Below are positions 1 through 11,526 of a stretch of DNA of 14,517 nucleotides, piece after piece. The position numbers were made by a program, and so were the translations under genes. The notes below the pieces were generated by a model. It had not been told where the DNA came from. It saw nothing but the letters and a program-made list of their open reading frames with translations, and made no database searches. The DNA is taken from NCBI GenBank assembly GCA_003663695.1, contig QMUB01000003.1, positions 1 through 14,517 of the forward strand, read 5' to 3'. Source of the DNA: Thermococci archaeon (GTDB lineage: Archaea > Methanobacteriota_B > Thermococci > Thermococcales > Thermococcaceae). Positions within the stretch are counted from its first letter, which is position 1, and the number at the start of each line of letters is the position of its first letter.

Positions 1-669
1 GAATGAGACACCTGCTTTTCTCATGTATGGAACGCTTAGAGCCCAGTTGTAGTAGGCGCTACCAAAGGCAACGCTACCATCTTCAACCCTAACGAGCCAC
101 TTGTCTTTGAACTCTTCGGGAGCGTATCTCTTAATGAGCCTGTTAACGTCTTTAATAACCTTAACAAAGCGCTCCTGCATTTGCTGTGGGGTCAGCTTGA
201 GCTCTTTAATGAGCCTGTCAGTCTTGTTTATGAAAAGGACGGGCTTAACGTATTCCCTAAGAGCTTGTCTTAAAACGGTCTCCGTCTGGGGCATGACACC
301 CTCGACGGCGTCAACGACGATGATGGCACCGTCTATGGCCCTCATTGCCCTTGTAACGTCACCACCGAAGTCAACGTGACCCGGGGTATCGATGAGGTTG
401 ATGAGATAAGTCTGACCCTCATACTCGTGAATCATTGAAACGTTGGCGGAGTTAATTGTTATACCTCTTGCCTGCTCCTGTTCGTCAAAATCGAGCACGA
501 GCTGCTTCCCTGCAAGCTCCTCACTAATCATCCCCGCTCCAGCCAAAAGGTTGTCGCTCAGCGTCGTCTTACCGTGGTCAATGTGAGCGGCAATGCCCAT
601 ATTCCTAATTCTCTCGGGCTGAACCATCAATTCCTTAATATGTTTAATCATTTCTTCCCTTCTTCCCAT
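1..669 (-). CDS. fusA: Translation elongation factor EF-2 (N-terminal 223 residues; 3' end beyond window)
   Basis: Archaeal EF-2 is the GTPase that drives translocation of tRNA and mRNA on the ribosome. The 223 visible codons hold most of the GTP-binding domain: G1 loop AHIDHGKT at residues 28-35, the effector threonine in RGITI near residue 71, G3 DTPGH at 94-98 and G4 NKTD at 148-151. The full protein is usually about 730 residues, so roughly 70% lies left of the window. ATG at 669-667 follows GAGGTGAT by about five bases, and the start MGRREEM is typical of Thermococcales EF-2. The gene is separated from rps7 by 226 bases and has its own TATA box at 727-733, so it is probably transcribed on its own as well as possibly by read-through. 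The identification is secure. Confidence 0.97.
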   Translation of the reverse strand, partial: MGRREEMIKHIKELMVQPERIRNMGIAAHIDHGKTTLSDNLLAGAGMISEELAGKQLVLDFDEQEQARGITINSANVSMIHEYEGQTYLINLIDTPGHVDFGGDVTRAMRAIDGAIIVVDAVEGVMPQTETVLRQALREYVKPVLFINKTDRLIKELKLTPQQMQERFVKVIKDVNRLIKRYAPEEFKDKWLVRVEDGSVAFGSAYYNWALSVPYMRKAGVSF

Positions 670-726
670 TATCAATCACCTCAAATTCTCTCGATGAGCT
701 TGTCATCTTTCACTCTAAAAGTTCGG

Positions 727-740
727 TTATAAATCTTTCC
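727..740 (-). promoter_or_regulatory. Promoter of the EF-2 gene (BRE + TATA box)
   Basis: On the minus strand the sequence GGAAAGATTTATAACC gives a purine-rich BRE (740-734) followed by a TTTATAA TATA box (733-727). Archaeal start sites usually lie about 25 bases downstream of the box centre, so transcription would begin near 705. That leaves a leader of about 36 bases that includes the GAGGTGAT ribosome binding site. It is a match by eye only. Confidence 0.65.
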
Positions 741-835
741 CCAGAACACCCTGCTTGAGCAGAGTTTGATTAATGCTGGCGCACTCTTTAAAAGGGGATA
801 TAGCCATCCGCTCATTCAATGCGCTTTAATGTTGG

Positions 836-895
836 AAAAAGTGTCATATTGTTAGAGAATTAATGCCCAAAATAGCAGAAAGAGAAGAAGGGAAA
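836..895 (-). terminator. Probable U-rich terminator after rps7
   Basis: Directly after the rps7 stop codon the minus strand is a long pyrimidine tract (895 to about 866, with TTTT runs), followed by a TTTTT run at 840-836. Archaeal RNA polymerase ends transcription mainly at such U-tracts without needing a strong hairpin, and none is seen. The tract fits the end of the rpoH-rps7 unit upstream of the separate EF-2 promoter. Read-through cannot be excluded. Confidence 0.4.
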
Positions 896-1546
896 TCACC
901 TTGAAGACTGGGCAATTCTCTCGATTTCTTCCTTCTTGCTGTAGGCAAAGCTCTTTGTGTCCCTGTTTGCGGCAGCCATAAGCTCCTCGGCGAGGGCTTC
1001 GGCAAAACTTACCTTGTTTCTGTAGCACTTGGCGCTCGCTCCAAGGGCAATGTTCTTCAGGGCTATGTCAAGCCTCCTGATAGGTGAGACGTCAACTGCC
1101 ATATGATATCTAATTCCACCGAAAGCTATTGTCGTTGTATCCTCTCTGGGGGAGGAGTTCTCAATCGCCCTGACGAGGATTTGGATTGGGTTTTGCTTTG
1201 TTCTCTTTTCGATGATCTCAAAAGCTTCCTTAACAACCTCATAAACCTTGACTTTCTTGCTCATAACTGACCTGTGCTCTCTCCTCATGAAGTGCCCGCC
1301 AACCTTGTGGGATGAAGCACCGCTCCTCATGAGCTTGTTTATGAGGCGTTCCACTATGTGAACATTTGTTTTTCCAAAGGCCTTCTTGGCATGCCTGCCG
1401 TGGGTGTGTGGTAGGATGATTGGGGTCAGGGAGATGTAGGGCTTTAGTGATGGATCCCTAATCTCAACGTCTTCAACGCTCCACCTTCCAAAGACTTTGA
1501 CTTCTTTGGGTTGGTAAAATCTCTTCTCAACGCTCTTCATGTTCAT
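896..1546 (-). CDS. rps7: 30S ribosomal protein S7 (uS7)
   Basis: uS7 binds the 3' major domain of 16S rRNA, nucleates assembly of the small-subunit head and lines the E site. The 216-residue product matches the usual archaeal length (about 215). It carries the family signatures [13 protein letters not shown] near residues 46-58, [24 protein letters not shown] and the C-terminal [10 protein letters not shown] / SFAEALAEE blocks. The start used is the ATG at 1546, three bases after GGTGAT. A second in-frame ATG at 1540 has a nine-base spacing and is possible. The ribosome binding site contains the TGA stop of rps12, so the two genes are probably translationally coupled. It is the last gene of the cluster before the terminator-like tract. 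Confidence 0.97.
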   Translation of the reverse strand: MNMKSVEKRFYQPKEVKVFGRWSVEDVEIRDPSLKPYISLTPIILPHTHGRHAKKAFGKTNVHIVERLINKLMRSGASSHKVGGHFMRREHRSVMSKKVKVYEVVKEAFEIIEKRTKQNPIQILVRAIENSSPREDTTTIAFGGIRYHMAVDVSPIRRLDIALKNIALGASAKCYRNKVSFAEALAEELMAAANRDTKSFAYSKKEEIERIAQSSR

Positions 1547-1550
1547 GCTA

Positions 1551-1994
1551 TCACCTTCTTGGCTTCTCCTTTCTTCCCTTAACGAGCTCTTTCAGTGAAA
1601 CTCTGTTAACCTTAACCACCTTGTATCTGATTCCCGGTATATCACCTATTGAACCACCCTTTGCACCACCGATTCCCTCGATGATAACCTCATCGTGCTC
1701 GTCTATGTGGTTTATAGCACCGTCTCCCGGTGTGAACGCGGTAATAACCTTACCGTTCTTTATGAGCTGCACTCTGACGGCCTTTCTCATTCCTGAGTTT
1801 GGCTGTTTGGCCTCGACGGCAATTTTCTCCAGGACTATTCCCTTGGCTTGCGGCGAACCCTCAAGAGGGTCGCTTTTGACCTTGAGATTTAAAACTCTCC
1901 TCTTGTACGTAATATCGCTCCATCTAAACTTCTTTCTCTTAAGCTTAAGCTTCCTTCCAGCAAATTCACCATTTGGTGCTTTCTTACCAGCCAT
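1551..1994 (-). CDS. rps12: 30S ribosomal protein S12 (uS12)
   Basis: uS12 sits at the decoding centre and helps monitor codon-anticodon pairing. The 147-residue product has the hallmark loop [10 protein letters not shown] at residues 63-72, the [12 protein letters not shown] block at 90-101, and the basic C-terminal tail [11 protein letters not shown]. The start chosen is ATG 1994-1992, giving [11 protein letters not shown] as in other archaeal S12 proteins. An in-frame GTG (2003) and ATG (2000) just upstream lie inside the GAGGTGA ribosome binding site and are unlikely starts. The nusA stop codon is also embedded in that site, which points to coupled translation. Identification is secure; only the start needed a decision. 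Confidence 0.97.
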   Translation of the reverse strand: MAGKKAPNGEFAGRKLKLKRKKFRWSDITYKRRVLNLKVKSDPLEGSPQAKGIVLEKIAVEAKQPNSGMRKAVRVQLIKNGKVITAFTPGDGAINHIDEHDEVIIEGIGGAKGGSIGDIPGIRYKVVKVNRVSLKELVKGRKEKPRR

Positions 1995-2004
1995 GACCAT
2001 CACC

Positions 2005-2442
2005 TCAAATTATTATCACATCTTCAATGCCATGGTGTCTCTCCATCAAATCCTTAACCAGGTTTATGGTCTGGCCCCCTCTCCCTATAGCCTTAGGCTT
2101 TTCCCTCTGGGCTATATCGAGGAGGGCAACTTTCTTCCCATCTCTCTTTTCCGTGATGTGGGCTTTTTTAACCTTTACGCCCACTATCCTATAAATGTTT
2201 CTGAGGAACTCCTCAGGATTCTCTGAGAACTCAATGAGATCAATGCCCTTTCCAAGCATGTTCTGGATTTTCTTAACGTTTGCTCCCCTCTTTCCGAGGG
2301 CCAAACCCATCTCACCCTTTTTTATGACGTAGATGAGTCTGTTCTTATTTTGATCAATAATGCAGTCGAGCGCTGTAGCCCCTGTCATGCTCTCAAAGAG
2401 TGCTATGAACCTTATCTGGTCAGTATTTAACTTTAAGGGCAT
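2005..2442 (-). CDS. nusA: NusA-like transcription termination/antitermination factor (two KH domains)
   Basis: The product is a short archaeal NusA of 145 residues with two KH RNA-binding domains and no S1 or N-terminal polymerase-binding domain, which is the normal archaeal layout. GxxG loops are visible as GKRG at 50-53 (KH1) and GRGG at 120-123 (KH2). It is inferred to bind nascent RNA and modulate elongation or termination, although the archaeal role is less well established than the bacterial one. ATG 2442-2440 overlaps the rpl30e stop by one base (TAATG), a classic coupling junction. Position between L30e and S12 is the standard archaeal order. Confidence 0.95.
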   Translation of the reverse strand: MPLKLNTDQIRFIALFESMTGATALDCIIDQNKNRLIYVIKKGEMGLALGKRGANVKKIQNMLGKGIDLIEFSENPEEFLRNIYRIVGVKVKKAHITEKRDGKKVALLDIAQREKPKAIGRGGQTINLVKDLMERHHGIEDVIII

Positions 2443-2747
2443 TACGCCTTACCCCCACTCAGGGCTAAAATATTGCTCTCTCCAGGCTCCACTATGGCCA
2501 GGGATGCGACCACAAAGGGTTTACCCAATGTTGTTCCGAGCTCAACGCTAGTCCCCTCGAACTCATAGATGGGTATATTACTCAGCTTGCCGTAGTACTC
2601 CAGATCCTCCTTGACATCCTTTGGTGCATTTCTAGCAACTATAATGAGCTTGGCTCCCCCAATCTTAGCAAGTTCAACTGTTCTCTTTGAACCAATGACA
2701 ACTTCACCAGTCTCCAGAGCTTTTCTAAGCTCGTAAGCTAAATCCAT
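2442..2747 (-). CDS. rpl30e: 50S ribosomal protein L30e (eL30)
   Basis: This is a 101-residue protein of the L7Ae/L30e/Gadd45 fold, shared by archaea and eukaryotes and absent from bacterial ribosomes. It is a large-subunit component and the family typically binds kink-turn RNA. Visible family features include the N-terminal helix [19 protein letters not shown], the block [13 protein letters not shown] near 33-45, and [18 protein letters not shown] near 60-77. ATG 2747-2745 follows a strong GGAGGTG site. The gene begins 14 bases after the rpoA2 stop. The length matches archaeal L30e. Confidence 0.95.
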   Translation of the reverse strand: MDLAYELRKALETGEVVIGSKRTVELAKIGGAKLIIVARNAPKDVKEDLEYYGKLSNIPIYEFEGTSVELGTTLGKPFVVASLAIVEPGESNILALSGGKA

Positions 2748-2761
2748 TAACTACACCTCCT

Positions 2762-6671
<3,910 letters not shown>

Positions 6672-6676
6672 GGCTC

Positions 6677-9600
6677 TCACACCCTATCCTTTAATCTCAG
6701 CTTGGGTCTTATTACCATAGCCTTAAGCTCATCAAGCAGGAGCTTGAAGGCATAACTCATTTCTACCTTGCCTATGCGCTCTGTTTCACCACATACTGGG
6801 CAGTAAACTTGGTCTCTCCTCTTATCCTCCAATGCCAGATGACCGCAGCTTTCACAGACCCATACTTCGCTTTTATCGCTCTCTTCGAGGAGACGTTCAA
6901 TGAGGAGCATTGCAGCACCGTGACCAACCAAAACGTCACGCTCCATCTCACCGAACCTGAGACCTCCTTCCCTTGCCCTTCCTTCCGTAGGCTGTTTCGT
7001 AAGAACCTGAACGGGACCTCTTGAACGTGCGTGCATCTTATCGGCAACCATGTGGTGGAGCCTCTGGTAATATATGACACCCACGAATATATCCGCCTCA
7101 AGCCTCCTTCCGGTAAGTCCATCGTAGAGGACTTCTCTGCCATTGTGTTTGAAGCCGAGCTCTTCAAGTTCTCTTCTAAGCTTCTCTTCCGGCTCTCCGA
7201 TGAAAGCTGTGCCGTTAACACGCCTTCCTTTAAGTGATGCCACCTTTCCGCCGATGGCTTCCAAAAGCTGTCCGACGGTCATTCTCGATGGAATACCATG
7301 CGGATTAACTATTAAATCGGGGGTTATTCCGCTCTCGCTCCAAGGCATATCCTCCTGAGGCACTATTAAGCCTATAACACCCTTCTGACCGTGTCTCGAG
7401 GCGAACTTATCTCCAATCTCTGGTATTCTTAAGTCCCTGACGGTGACTTTAACGAGCTTGGTTCCATCTCCACTCTCCGTAACGATAACCTTATCAACTA
7501 TACCTTTCTCGCTGTGTCTAACCGCTTCACTTGTCTCCCTGCGCTCTTGGAGTATTATTCCCCCCAGACCGGTCTGCTCTTCAAGGAATCTCGGCGGCGA
7601 AGTCCTTCCAACGAGGACATCCTTCCCCGAGACCTTTGACTCCGGGAAGATTATACCATCCTCATCCAAGTGCCTGTAGTATTGCTCTCCTCTATATCCC
7701 CTAACCGTTGGGTCAGGAATCTCGAAGTGATCGGTTTGTCCGCCCAGGTACTTCTTCTCCTCAACTTCGTAGGTTCTGAAGAATGTTGATCTTGCGAGAC
7801 CGCGCTCTATCGACGCTTTGTTCATTATGATGGCATCTTCCATGTTATATCCTTGGTAGCTAAGCACGGCAACCACGAAGTTCTCACCTGCAGGTCTGTC
7901 CTCGAAACCAACAGCACCCATAACCCTTGAATTAACAAGCGGAACCTGTGGGTAGTGCATCAAATGTCCCCTAGTGTCAACCCTGAGTCTGAAGTTTGCC
8001 CATCCCAAACCGAGGCTCTGCTTTGCCATACCCGCTCCATATGTGTTTCTTGGAGCGGCATTGTGCTCTGGATATGGTACCAAAGAAGCTGGCAAACCTA
8101 AAATTGCAGCAGGCATGAGCTCCAAGTGGGTGTGCTCCTTCGTTACATCCTCGGGCCATAGTGCCACATAGGCGTTTTCTTCCTCCTCAGCATCCAAGTA
8201 TTCTATAAGACCCATCTTGACTAAATCGCTCCATTTGAGCTTCCCGTTTTTAATTGCCTCTACATGCTCCTTCTTTAGCTTAGGTTTTCCATCCTCCACT
8301 ATAATTAGGGGTCTCCTGACCCTGCCGTCATCACTGTTCACATATATTTCCTTAACATCCTCGTAGTAGGCTATGTTTATGACATCGCTTATTTTTCCGC
8401 TCCTTCTATCACTCTTGATCTTGTTAACGAGCTCAATACCTTCCTCTATTGTTCCAACGAGAACTCCGTTGAGGTAAACTCTCCATATGTGAGGATTCGG
8501 TCTTTTCTCTAGGATATCAACAACCCCGCGCTTTTTCAGATATTCTAAAACATCCTCCTCAGAGACGGCAGTTGTGATCTGAGCCATTAGAGAGAGGTTT
8601 TTAACCAAACCACAGTTGGGACCTTCAGGCGTCTCCGTGGGGCAGATCCTTCCCCAGTGGGTTCCATGCAAATCACGGGCTTCAAAGTGTGGCTGTTCCC
8701 TGCTTAATGGCGAAGTAACCCTCCTCAGGTGCGAGAGAGTTGACATGTAGTTAGTTCTATCAAGCAACTGACTGACACCTGTTCTACCACCGGGCCAAGC
8801 TCCGGTTGCCATTGCGTGCTCTATTCTCTCACTCAAAACGTCAGGTCTAACCGAGTGTCTAACGAACCTCTGCACATTTTCATACATGTACTTCTCGCCC
8901 TTTCTCTGGTAGGTCTTGGTAAGCTGGTATTGCATATCCTTAACAAGCTGCCCAAAAGCAACCCTGAAGAGGTCTTTTAAGAGATCACCGGCAAGCTTCA
9001 ACCTCTTATTTGCGTAGTGATCCTTATCATCCTCACCACGCATCCCAAGGGAGAGCTCCAGAACCTTTAATGCCATCATTCCAAGATAGTATGCCTTCTT
9101 AACTCTATCTTCAGGAGAAACACCCATATGAGGCAATAGATTGTTGTCTATTATGCTCTGAGCTCTCCTAAGCCTGTATTCCTTTGGCTGCCCAGGCAAT
9201 GCTTTCTTTCCTATGAAATCAAGCGCCTCCTCTTGGGTCAATATATCCGCCGCATCATCAAGATTTTCAAAAAGTTCCTTTTGAATTTCAGGATCATCAG
9301 AAACAGCCTCGACAATTTCCTTATCGCTCTCAAGACCGAGAGCCCTCATGACAACGACGAACTTTACGAGACCCGGGACATTTGGCATTGAAACATAGAG
9401 AATGCCATCCTTCCTCTTTTCCACCTGGATCAAAGCTCTATATCCATGTCTGTATGAAAAGCACTTGGCAAGGTATCTCCTGTTGTTCTCATCCTTCTCC
9501 ACAAGGGTTTTATTTGGTGCCAGATCCTCAATGGAAACTATTACTCTCTCCGAACCATTTATGATAAAATATCCTCCCGGATCCTTTGGATCTTCGCCAA

Positions 9601-10033
9601 CGCGCCTGAGCTCTTCGTCCTTCATCCCATGGAGCCTGCATGCTTTGGACTTAAGCATTATGGGAAGCTCTCCAATCCTCACTTCTGTTGACTCCTGCTC
9701 TATACCGTTAACCACAGGAATCATTTCCAAAAACACGGGTGCCGCATAGGTTAGATTTCTAATTCTTGCATCCAGAGGATATAATGGCTTCCTCTGTCCC
9801 TGTGGCTCCTGGAATTCCGGCTCTCCTATTCTTATCTTCCCGAACTTGACCTCAAAGTTTGGAATATCGGGCTTGACCCCTCCAAATTCGTTAATGACCT
9901 CCTGAAGACCATGCTCTAAAAAGGCATTGTAAGAGTCCAAGTGCTGCCTGACCAAACCCTTTTCCTGCCAGTAGTTCTCCATAACATACCATAGGTCATC
10001 CGGATTAACCTCAACAAGGGTAGGACCTCTCAT
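6677..10033 (-). CDS. rpoB: DNA-directed RNA polymerase subunit B (undivided)
   Basis: Subunit B corresponds to bacterial beta and eukaryotic Rpb2 and forms the other half of the catalytic cleft. The 1118-residue chain is one piece, unlike the B'/B'' split of many methanogens and haloarchaea. Landmarks are the fork region [20 protein letters not shown] (about 455-475), the block [11 protein letters not shown] near 729-739, [12 protein letters not shown] near 874-886, and a C-terminal zinc motif CESCGH...CPVCGE near 1058-1079. ATG 10033 follows a doubled site (GGTGAGGTGAG) three bases away. It begins 20 bases after rpoH, and its TGA lies six bases before the A' start. No intein or frameshift was noticed. 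Confidence 0.98.
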   Translation of the reverse strand: MRGPTLVEVNPDDLWYVMENYWQEKGLVRQHLDSYNAFLEHGLQEVINEFGGVKPDIPNFEVKFGKIRIGEPEFQEPQGQRKPLYPLDARIRNLTYAAPVFLEMIPVVNGIEQESTEVRIGELPIMLKSKACRLHGMKDEELRRVGEDPKDPGGYFIINGSERVIVSIEDLAPNKTLVEKDENNRRYLAKCFSYRHGYRALIQVEKRKDGILYVSMPNVPGLVKFVVVMRALGLESDKEIVEAVSDDPEIQKELFENLDDAADILTQEEALDFIGKKALPGQPKEYRLRRAQSIIDNNLLPHMGVSPEDRVKKAYYLGMMALKVLELSLGMRGEDDKDHYANKRLKLAGDLLKDLFRVAFGQLVKDMQYQLTKTYQRKGEKYMYENVQRFVRHSVRPDVLSERIEHAMATGAWPGGRTGVSQLLDRTNYMSTLSHLRRVTSPLSREQPHFEARDLHGTHWGRICPTETPEGPNCGLVKNLSLMAQITTAVSEEDVLEYLKKRGVVDILEKRPNPHIWRVYLNGVLVGTIEEGIELVNKIKSDRRSGKISDVINIAYYEDVKEIYVNSDDGRVRRPLIIVEDGKPKLKKEHVEAIKNGKLKWSDLVKMGLIEYLDAEEEENAYVALWPEDVTKEHTHLELMPAAILGLPASLVPYPEHNAAPRNTYGAGMAKQSLGLGWANFRLRVDTRGHLMHYPQVPLVNSRVMGAVGFEDRPAGENFVVAVLSYQGYNMEDAIIMNKASIERGLARSTFFRTYEVEEKKYLGGQTDHFEIPDPTVRGYRGEQYYRHLDEDGIIFPESKVSGKDVLVGRTSPPRFLEEQTGLGGIILQERRETSEAVRHSEKGIVDKVIVTESGDGTKLVKVTVRDLRIPEIGDKFASRHGQKGVIGLIVPQEDMPWSESGITPDLIVNPHGIPSRMTVGQLLEAIGGKVASLKGRRVNGTAFIGEPEEKLRRELEELGFKHNGREVLYDGLTGRRLEADIFVGVIYYQRLHHMVADKMHARSRGPVQVLTKQPTEGRAREGGLRFGEMERDVLVGHGAAMLLIERLLEESDKSEVWVCESCGHLALEDKRRDQVYCPVCGETERIGKVEMSYAFKLLLDELKAMVIRPKLRLKDRV

Positions 10034-10053
10034 AATCTCACCTCACCAAAAAT

Positions 10054-10302
10054 TCAATCCTCAACCACTATTCTATAGTAGTAGTAAATTCCAGCTGTCG
10101 GACTTTTCCTTTTAATTTCTATGATATCCCCAGGCTTTGCACCGAGTTCTTCAACTGCGGGATCACTAGCCTTGATTTGAGGTAACTGAGAAAGCTTTAT
10201 ATTGTATTTTTTTAGCAATTCCGCTTTCTCCTCGTCGCTTAATATTCTATGCTCAGGAACCAGCTCATGATCAAATATATTAAACTTTCTTTTCGCCGCC
10301 AC
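10054..10302 (-). CDS. rpoH: DNA-directed RNA polymerase subunit H (Rpb5-like)
   Basis: This 82-residue subunit is the archaeal counterpart of the C-terminal domain of eukaryotic Rpb5 and binds at the lower jaw of the polymerase. The product has the complete family pattern: [17 protein letters not shown] near residues 10-26, [20 protein letters not shown] near 40-59, and the C-terminal [15 protein letters not shown]. The start is a GTG at 10302-10300, about eight bases after an AGGGGGC ribosome binding site, so initiation is by an alternative codon. It is the first gene of the polymerase/ribosomal protein unit and lies downstream of the candidate promoter at 10371-10384. Confidence 0.97.
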   Translation of the reverse strand: MAAKRKFNIFDHELVPEHRILSDEEKAELLKKYNIKLSQLPQIKASDPAVEELGAKPGDIIEIKRKSPTAGIYYYYRIVVED

Positions 10303-10370
10303 AGAGAATTGCCCCCTTAATATTTTTAGAACTTAACATGAACATGCTAACCTCAACCTTCAGCTTTTGG

Positions 10371-10384
10371 TATATAAGCTTTTC
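10371..10384 (-). promoter_or_regulatory. Candidate promoter of the rpoH-rps7 operon
   Basis: The minus strand reads GAAAAGCTTATATACC: a purine-rich BRE (10384-10378) followed by a TTATATA box (10377-10371). Transcription would begin near 10349, leaving a leader of about 45 bases before the rpoH GTG. A second AT-rich candidate, AAGAGATATAAAT at 10416-10427, lies further upstream. The choice between them, or use of both, cannot be settled by reading. Confidence 0.5.
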
Positions 10385-10599
10385 GTGGATATCGGAAGGT
10401 AGTTTGATTTTTTCATTTATATCTCTTGCGTAAAGTTTAAAAATAAAAAATGGATGAAGGAGAGCCACGAAAGCTTCACCAATGAACATGAATGAACATT
10501 AAAAATTAGGTGGGAAAATCTACCAAATATGTAAACGAGCGTTGAGTGGTTAGCATTAAAAGAAATGTATACTTTCAGTGGCACTCTGAGAAAACCTTG
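10385..10599. other. AT-rich spacer between the RNA polymerase operon and the tRNA genes
   Basis: The spacer holds no gene I can support. A minus-strand frame (10489 to 10280, 69 residues) runs through it and into the rpoH start. It has no ribosome binding site and reads as low-confidence sequence, apart from an LPSDI motif mentioned in the findings. A nine-base direct repeat AATGAACAT occurs at 10481-10489 and 10491-10499. T-runs on the minus strand after the tRNA genes (TTTT at 10594-10591 and 10561-10558, TTTTT at 10505-10501) are probable transcription stop sites for the tRNA unit. Confidence 0.45.
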
Positions 10600-10676
10600 T
10601 GGAGCCCCGGGCGGGGTTTGAACCCGCGGCCTGCCGCTTACCAAGCGGCCGCTCCGCCAGGCTGAGCCACCGGGGC
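10600..10676 (-). tRNA. tRNA-Thr (anticodon GGT)
   Basis: A full cloverleaf folds by eye. The acceptor GCCCCGG pairs with CCGGGGC, the D stem GCTC pairs with GAGC, and the anticodon stem GCCGC/GCGGC encloses the loop TTGGTAA with anticodon GGT. The T arm is GCGGG-TTCAAAC-CCCGC. The discriminator base is T and the CCA end is encoded (10602-10600). No intron is present. It is the last of three tRNAs on the minus strand, six bases after tRNA-Pro, and is closely similar to the Thr(TGT) gene. Confidence 0.96.
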
Positions 10677-10682
10677 GTGCAC

Positions 10683-10760
10683 TGGTGGGGCCGCCGAGAT
10701 TTGAACTCGGGTCACGGGCTCCCAAAGCCCGCAGGATGGACCAAGCTACCCCACGGCCCC
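10683..10760 (-). tRNA. tRNA-Pro (anticodon TGG)
   Basis: The acceptor GGGGCCG pairs with CGGCCCC. The anticodon stem CGGGC/GCCCG encloses TTTGGGA with anticodon TGG, and the T arm is CCGAG-TTCAAAT-CTCGG. The discriminator A and an encoded CCA end the gene at 10683. The D stem is imperfect (GGGT against TCCT or ATCC, depending on alignment). The gene lies between the two threonine tRNAs with gaps of six and seven bases, so the three are probably one transcript. Confidence 0.95.
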
Positions 10761-10767
10761 TGAAAAA

Positions 10768-10844
10768 TGGAGCCCCGACCGGGGTTTGAACCCGGGACCT
10801 GCGGATTACAAGTCCGCCGCTCTACCAGGCTGAGCCATCGGGGC
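10768..10844 (-). tRNA. tRNA-Thr (anticodon TGT)
   Basis: The acceptor GCCCCGA pairs with TCGGGGC. The D stem is GCTC/GAGC, the anticodon stem GCGGA/TCCGC encloses CTTGTAA with anticodon TGT, and the T arm is CCGGG-TTCAAAC-CCCGG. The discriminator is T and CCA is encoded (10770-10768). It is the first tRNA of the minus-strand unit, with its 5' end about four bases from the start site predicted from the TATA box at 10870-10877. Confidence 0.96.
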
Positions 10845-10869
10845 ACGGTTGAAATGATGTTCCAGGGCG

Positions 10870-10884
10870 TTTATAAAGTTTTCG
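10870..10884 (-). promoter_or_regulatory. Promoter of the Thr-Pro-Thr tRNA unit
   Basis: On the minus strand ACGAAAACTTTATAAA gives a BRE-like CGAAAAC (10884-10878) and a consensus TTTATAAA box (10877-10870). The predicted start near 10848 lies just outside the 5' end of tRNA-Thr(TGT). Confidence 0.75.
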
Positions 10885-10895
10885 TATTCCTTTAA

Positions 10896-10911
10896 CCGCA
10901 AGATTTATAAA
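10896..10911 (+). promoter_or_regulatory. Promoter of the tRNA-Asn / tRNA-CAT unit
   Basis: The plus strand reads CCGCAAGATTTATAAA: a BRE-like segment (10896-10903) followed by TTTATAAA (10904-10911). The predicted start is near 10933, about nine bases before tRNA-Asn. It stands back to back with the minus-strand promoter at 10870-10884. Confidence 0.75.
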
Positions 10912-10941
10912 TGGATTTGCACTTGCTATGAATGGGCTTGT

Positions 10942-11017
10942 GCCGCCGTAGCTTAGTCGGTAGAGCGCCGGACTGTTAATCCGGCGGTCCCCCGTTCGAG
11001 CCGGGGCGGCGGCGCCA
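10942..11017 (+). tRNA. tRNA-Asn (anticodon GTT)
   Basis: The acceptor GCCGCCG pairs with CGGCGGC. The anticodon stem CCGGA/TCCGG encloses CTGTTAA with anticodon GTT, and the T arm is CCCCG-TTCGAGC-CGGGG. The discriminator is G and CCA is encoded at 11015-11017. Only three bases separate it from the next tRNA, so both belong to one transcript. Confidence 0.96.
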
Positions 11018-11020
11018 TAT

Positions 11021-11095
11021 GGGCCCGTAGCTCAGCCTGGTCAGAGCGCGCGGCTCATAACCGCGTGGTCGGGGGTTCAAAGCCCCCCGGGCCCA
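11021..11095 (+). tRNA. tRNA with CAT anticodon (probably Ile2; possibly elongator Met)
   Basis: The acceptor GGGCCCG pairs with CGGGCCC. The D stem is GCTC/GAGC, the anticodon stem CGCGG/CCGCG encloses CTCATAA with anticodon CAT, and the T arm is GGGGG-TTCAAAG-CCCCC. It is not the initiator, which has an A1-U72 pair and a GGG/CCC anticodon stem. The GGGCCCG acceptor with discriminator A resembles archaeal isoleucine tRNAs as I recall them. So it may be the Ile2 tRNA, whose C34 is converted to agmatidine so that it reads AUA. Unlike the other four tRNAs here, it encodes no CCA: the bases after the discriminator are CTT. A hypothetical gene on the other strand overlaps its 3' half. Confidence 0.9.
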
Positions 11096-11402
11096 CTTGA
11101 ACTTCTTCCACGTTCTTCTCGGAGATTAGCCATTCTCTTATGCCATCACTAAAATATAGTCTAATTTTCTTTAACTCACAATCCGTGAGCAGAATTCTCA
11201 AACTCCCTCTTATTTTACCTCTTAAAATCCCCTCCTGAATATCAGAAGGAAGAACTTCCTCAATCATAATGAGTTTGCCCCCAACATAAATCCCAACCAA
11301 CGAGCCTTTTTTGAATAGATATCCACTTATTGGAAATATTCCCTCAGTCTCCGTCCTCCTATTAAGTTCCACACCAGATAGAGCTTTTAACATCTCTGCC
11401 AT
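11055..11402 (-). CDS. Hypothetical protein ending inside the antisense of the CAT tRNA
   Basis: I do not recognise this 115-residue product. About 100 residues look like a real, mostly beta-strand-forming cytoplasmic protein with alternating hydrophobic and charged residues (GYLFKKGSLVGIYVGGKL, then ILRGKIRGSLRILLTDCELK). There is no signal peptide or membrane helix. ATG 11402 follows GGTGG at a normal distance, and a TTG twelve bases upstream is less likely. The last 13 residues, VGPGGFEPPTTRL, are the antisense translation of the CAT tRNA, a phrase well known from tRNA-overlapping gene calls. The TGA stop at 11057-11055 is the complement of tRNA bases T33-C34-A35. The tail could be translated, or the gene may have lost its own stop. 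Whether it is expressed is uncertain. Confidence 0.6.
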   Translation of the reverse strand: MAEMLKALSGVELNRRTETEGIFPISGYLFKKGSLVGIYVGGKLIMIEEVLPSDIQEGILRGKIRGSLRILLTDCELKKIRLYFSDGIREWLISEKNVEEVQVGPGGFEPPTTRL

Positions 11403-11526
11403 CCGCACCACCAAAAATAGTCTATAAGAGGAGATATTTTAGGAACCCGATGGAACGATTGTGGTTCTTCCGTTTCTGAAAGTTTCGTATAGGAAGTGGA
11501 GAGAGTTTACGGGATATTTTGAAGGA

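Noticed and set aside
681..713. A ten-codon GTG frame (VKDDKLIERI) in the EF-2 leader
   Set aside because: It would begin upstream of the predicted transcription start near 705 and has no ribosome binding site.
784..797. TATA-like TTTAAAAG on both strands upstream of EF-2
   Set aside because: The flanking BRE position is pyrimidine-rich on the minus strand and no gene follows on the plus strand; the box at 727-733 is far better.
1621..2226. Long plus-strand frame opposite rps12 and nusA, and similar frames opposite rpoA1, rpoB and the exporter genes
   Set aside because: These are shadows of strongly conserved minus-strand genes, with no ribosome binding sites and no recognisable protein features.
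10280..10489. Minus-strand frame of 69 residues ahead of rpoH
   Set aside because: It has no ribosome binding site, overlaps the rpoH start and covers the likely operon promoter; kept only as a note about the LPSDI motif.
10417..10725. Minus-strand frame of 102 residues over the tRNA cluster
   Set aside because: Its first half is translated antisense/sense tRNA sequence (Pro and Thr tRNAs) and the rest is AT-rich spacer; it has no ribosome binding site.
11438..11472. Weak inverted repeat AGGAACC...GGTTCTT in the divergent gap before the HypE-like gene
   Set aside because: Six of seven bases pair around a long loop, which is easily expected by chance; no operator can be argued.
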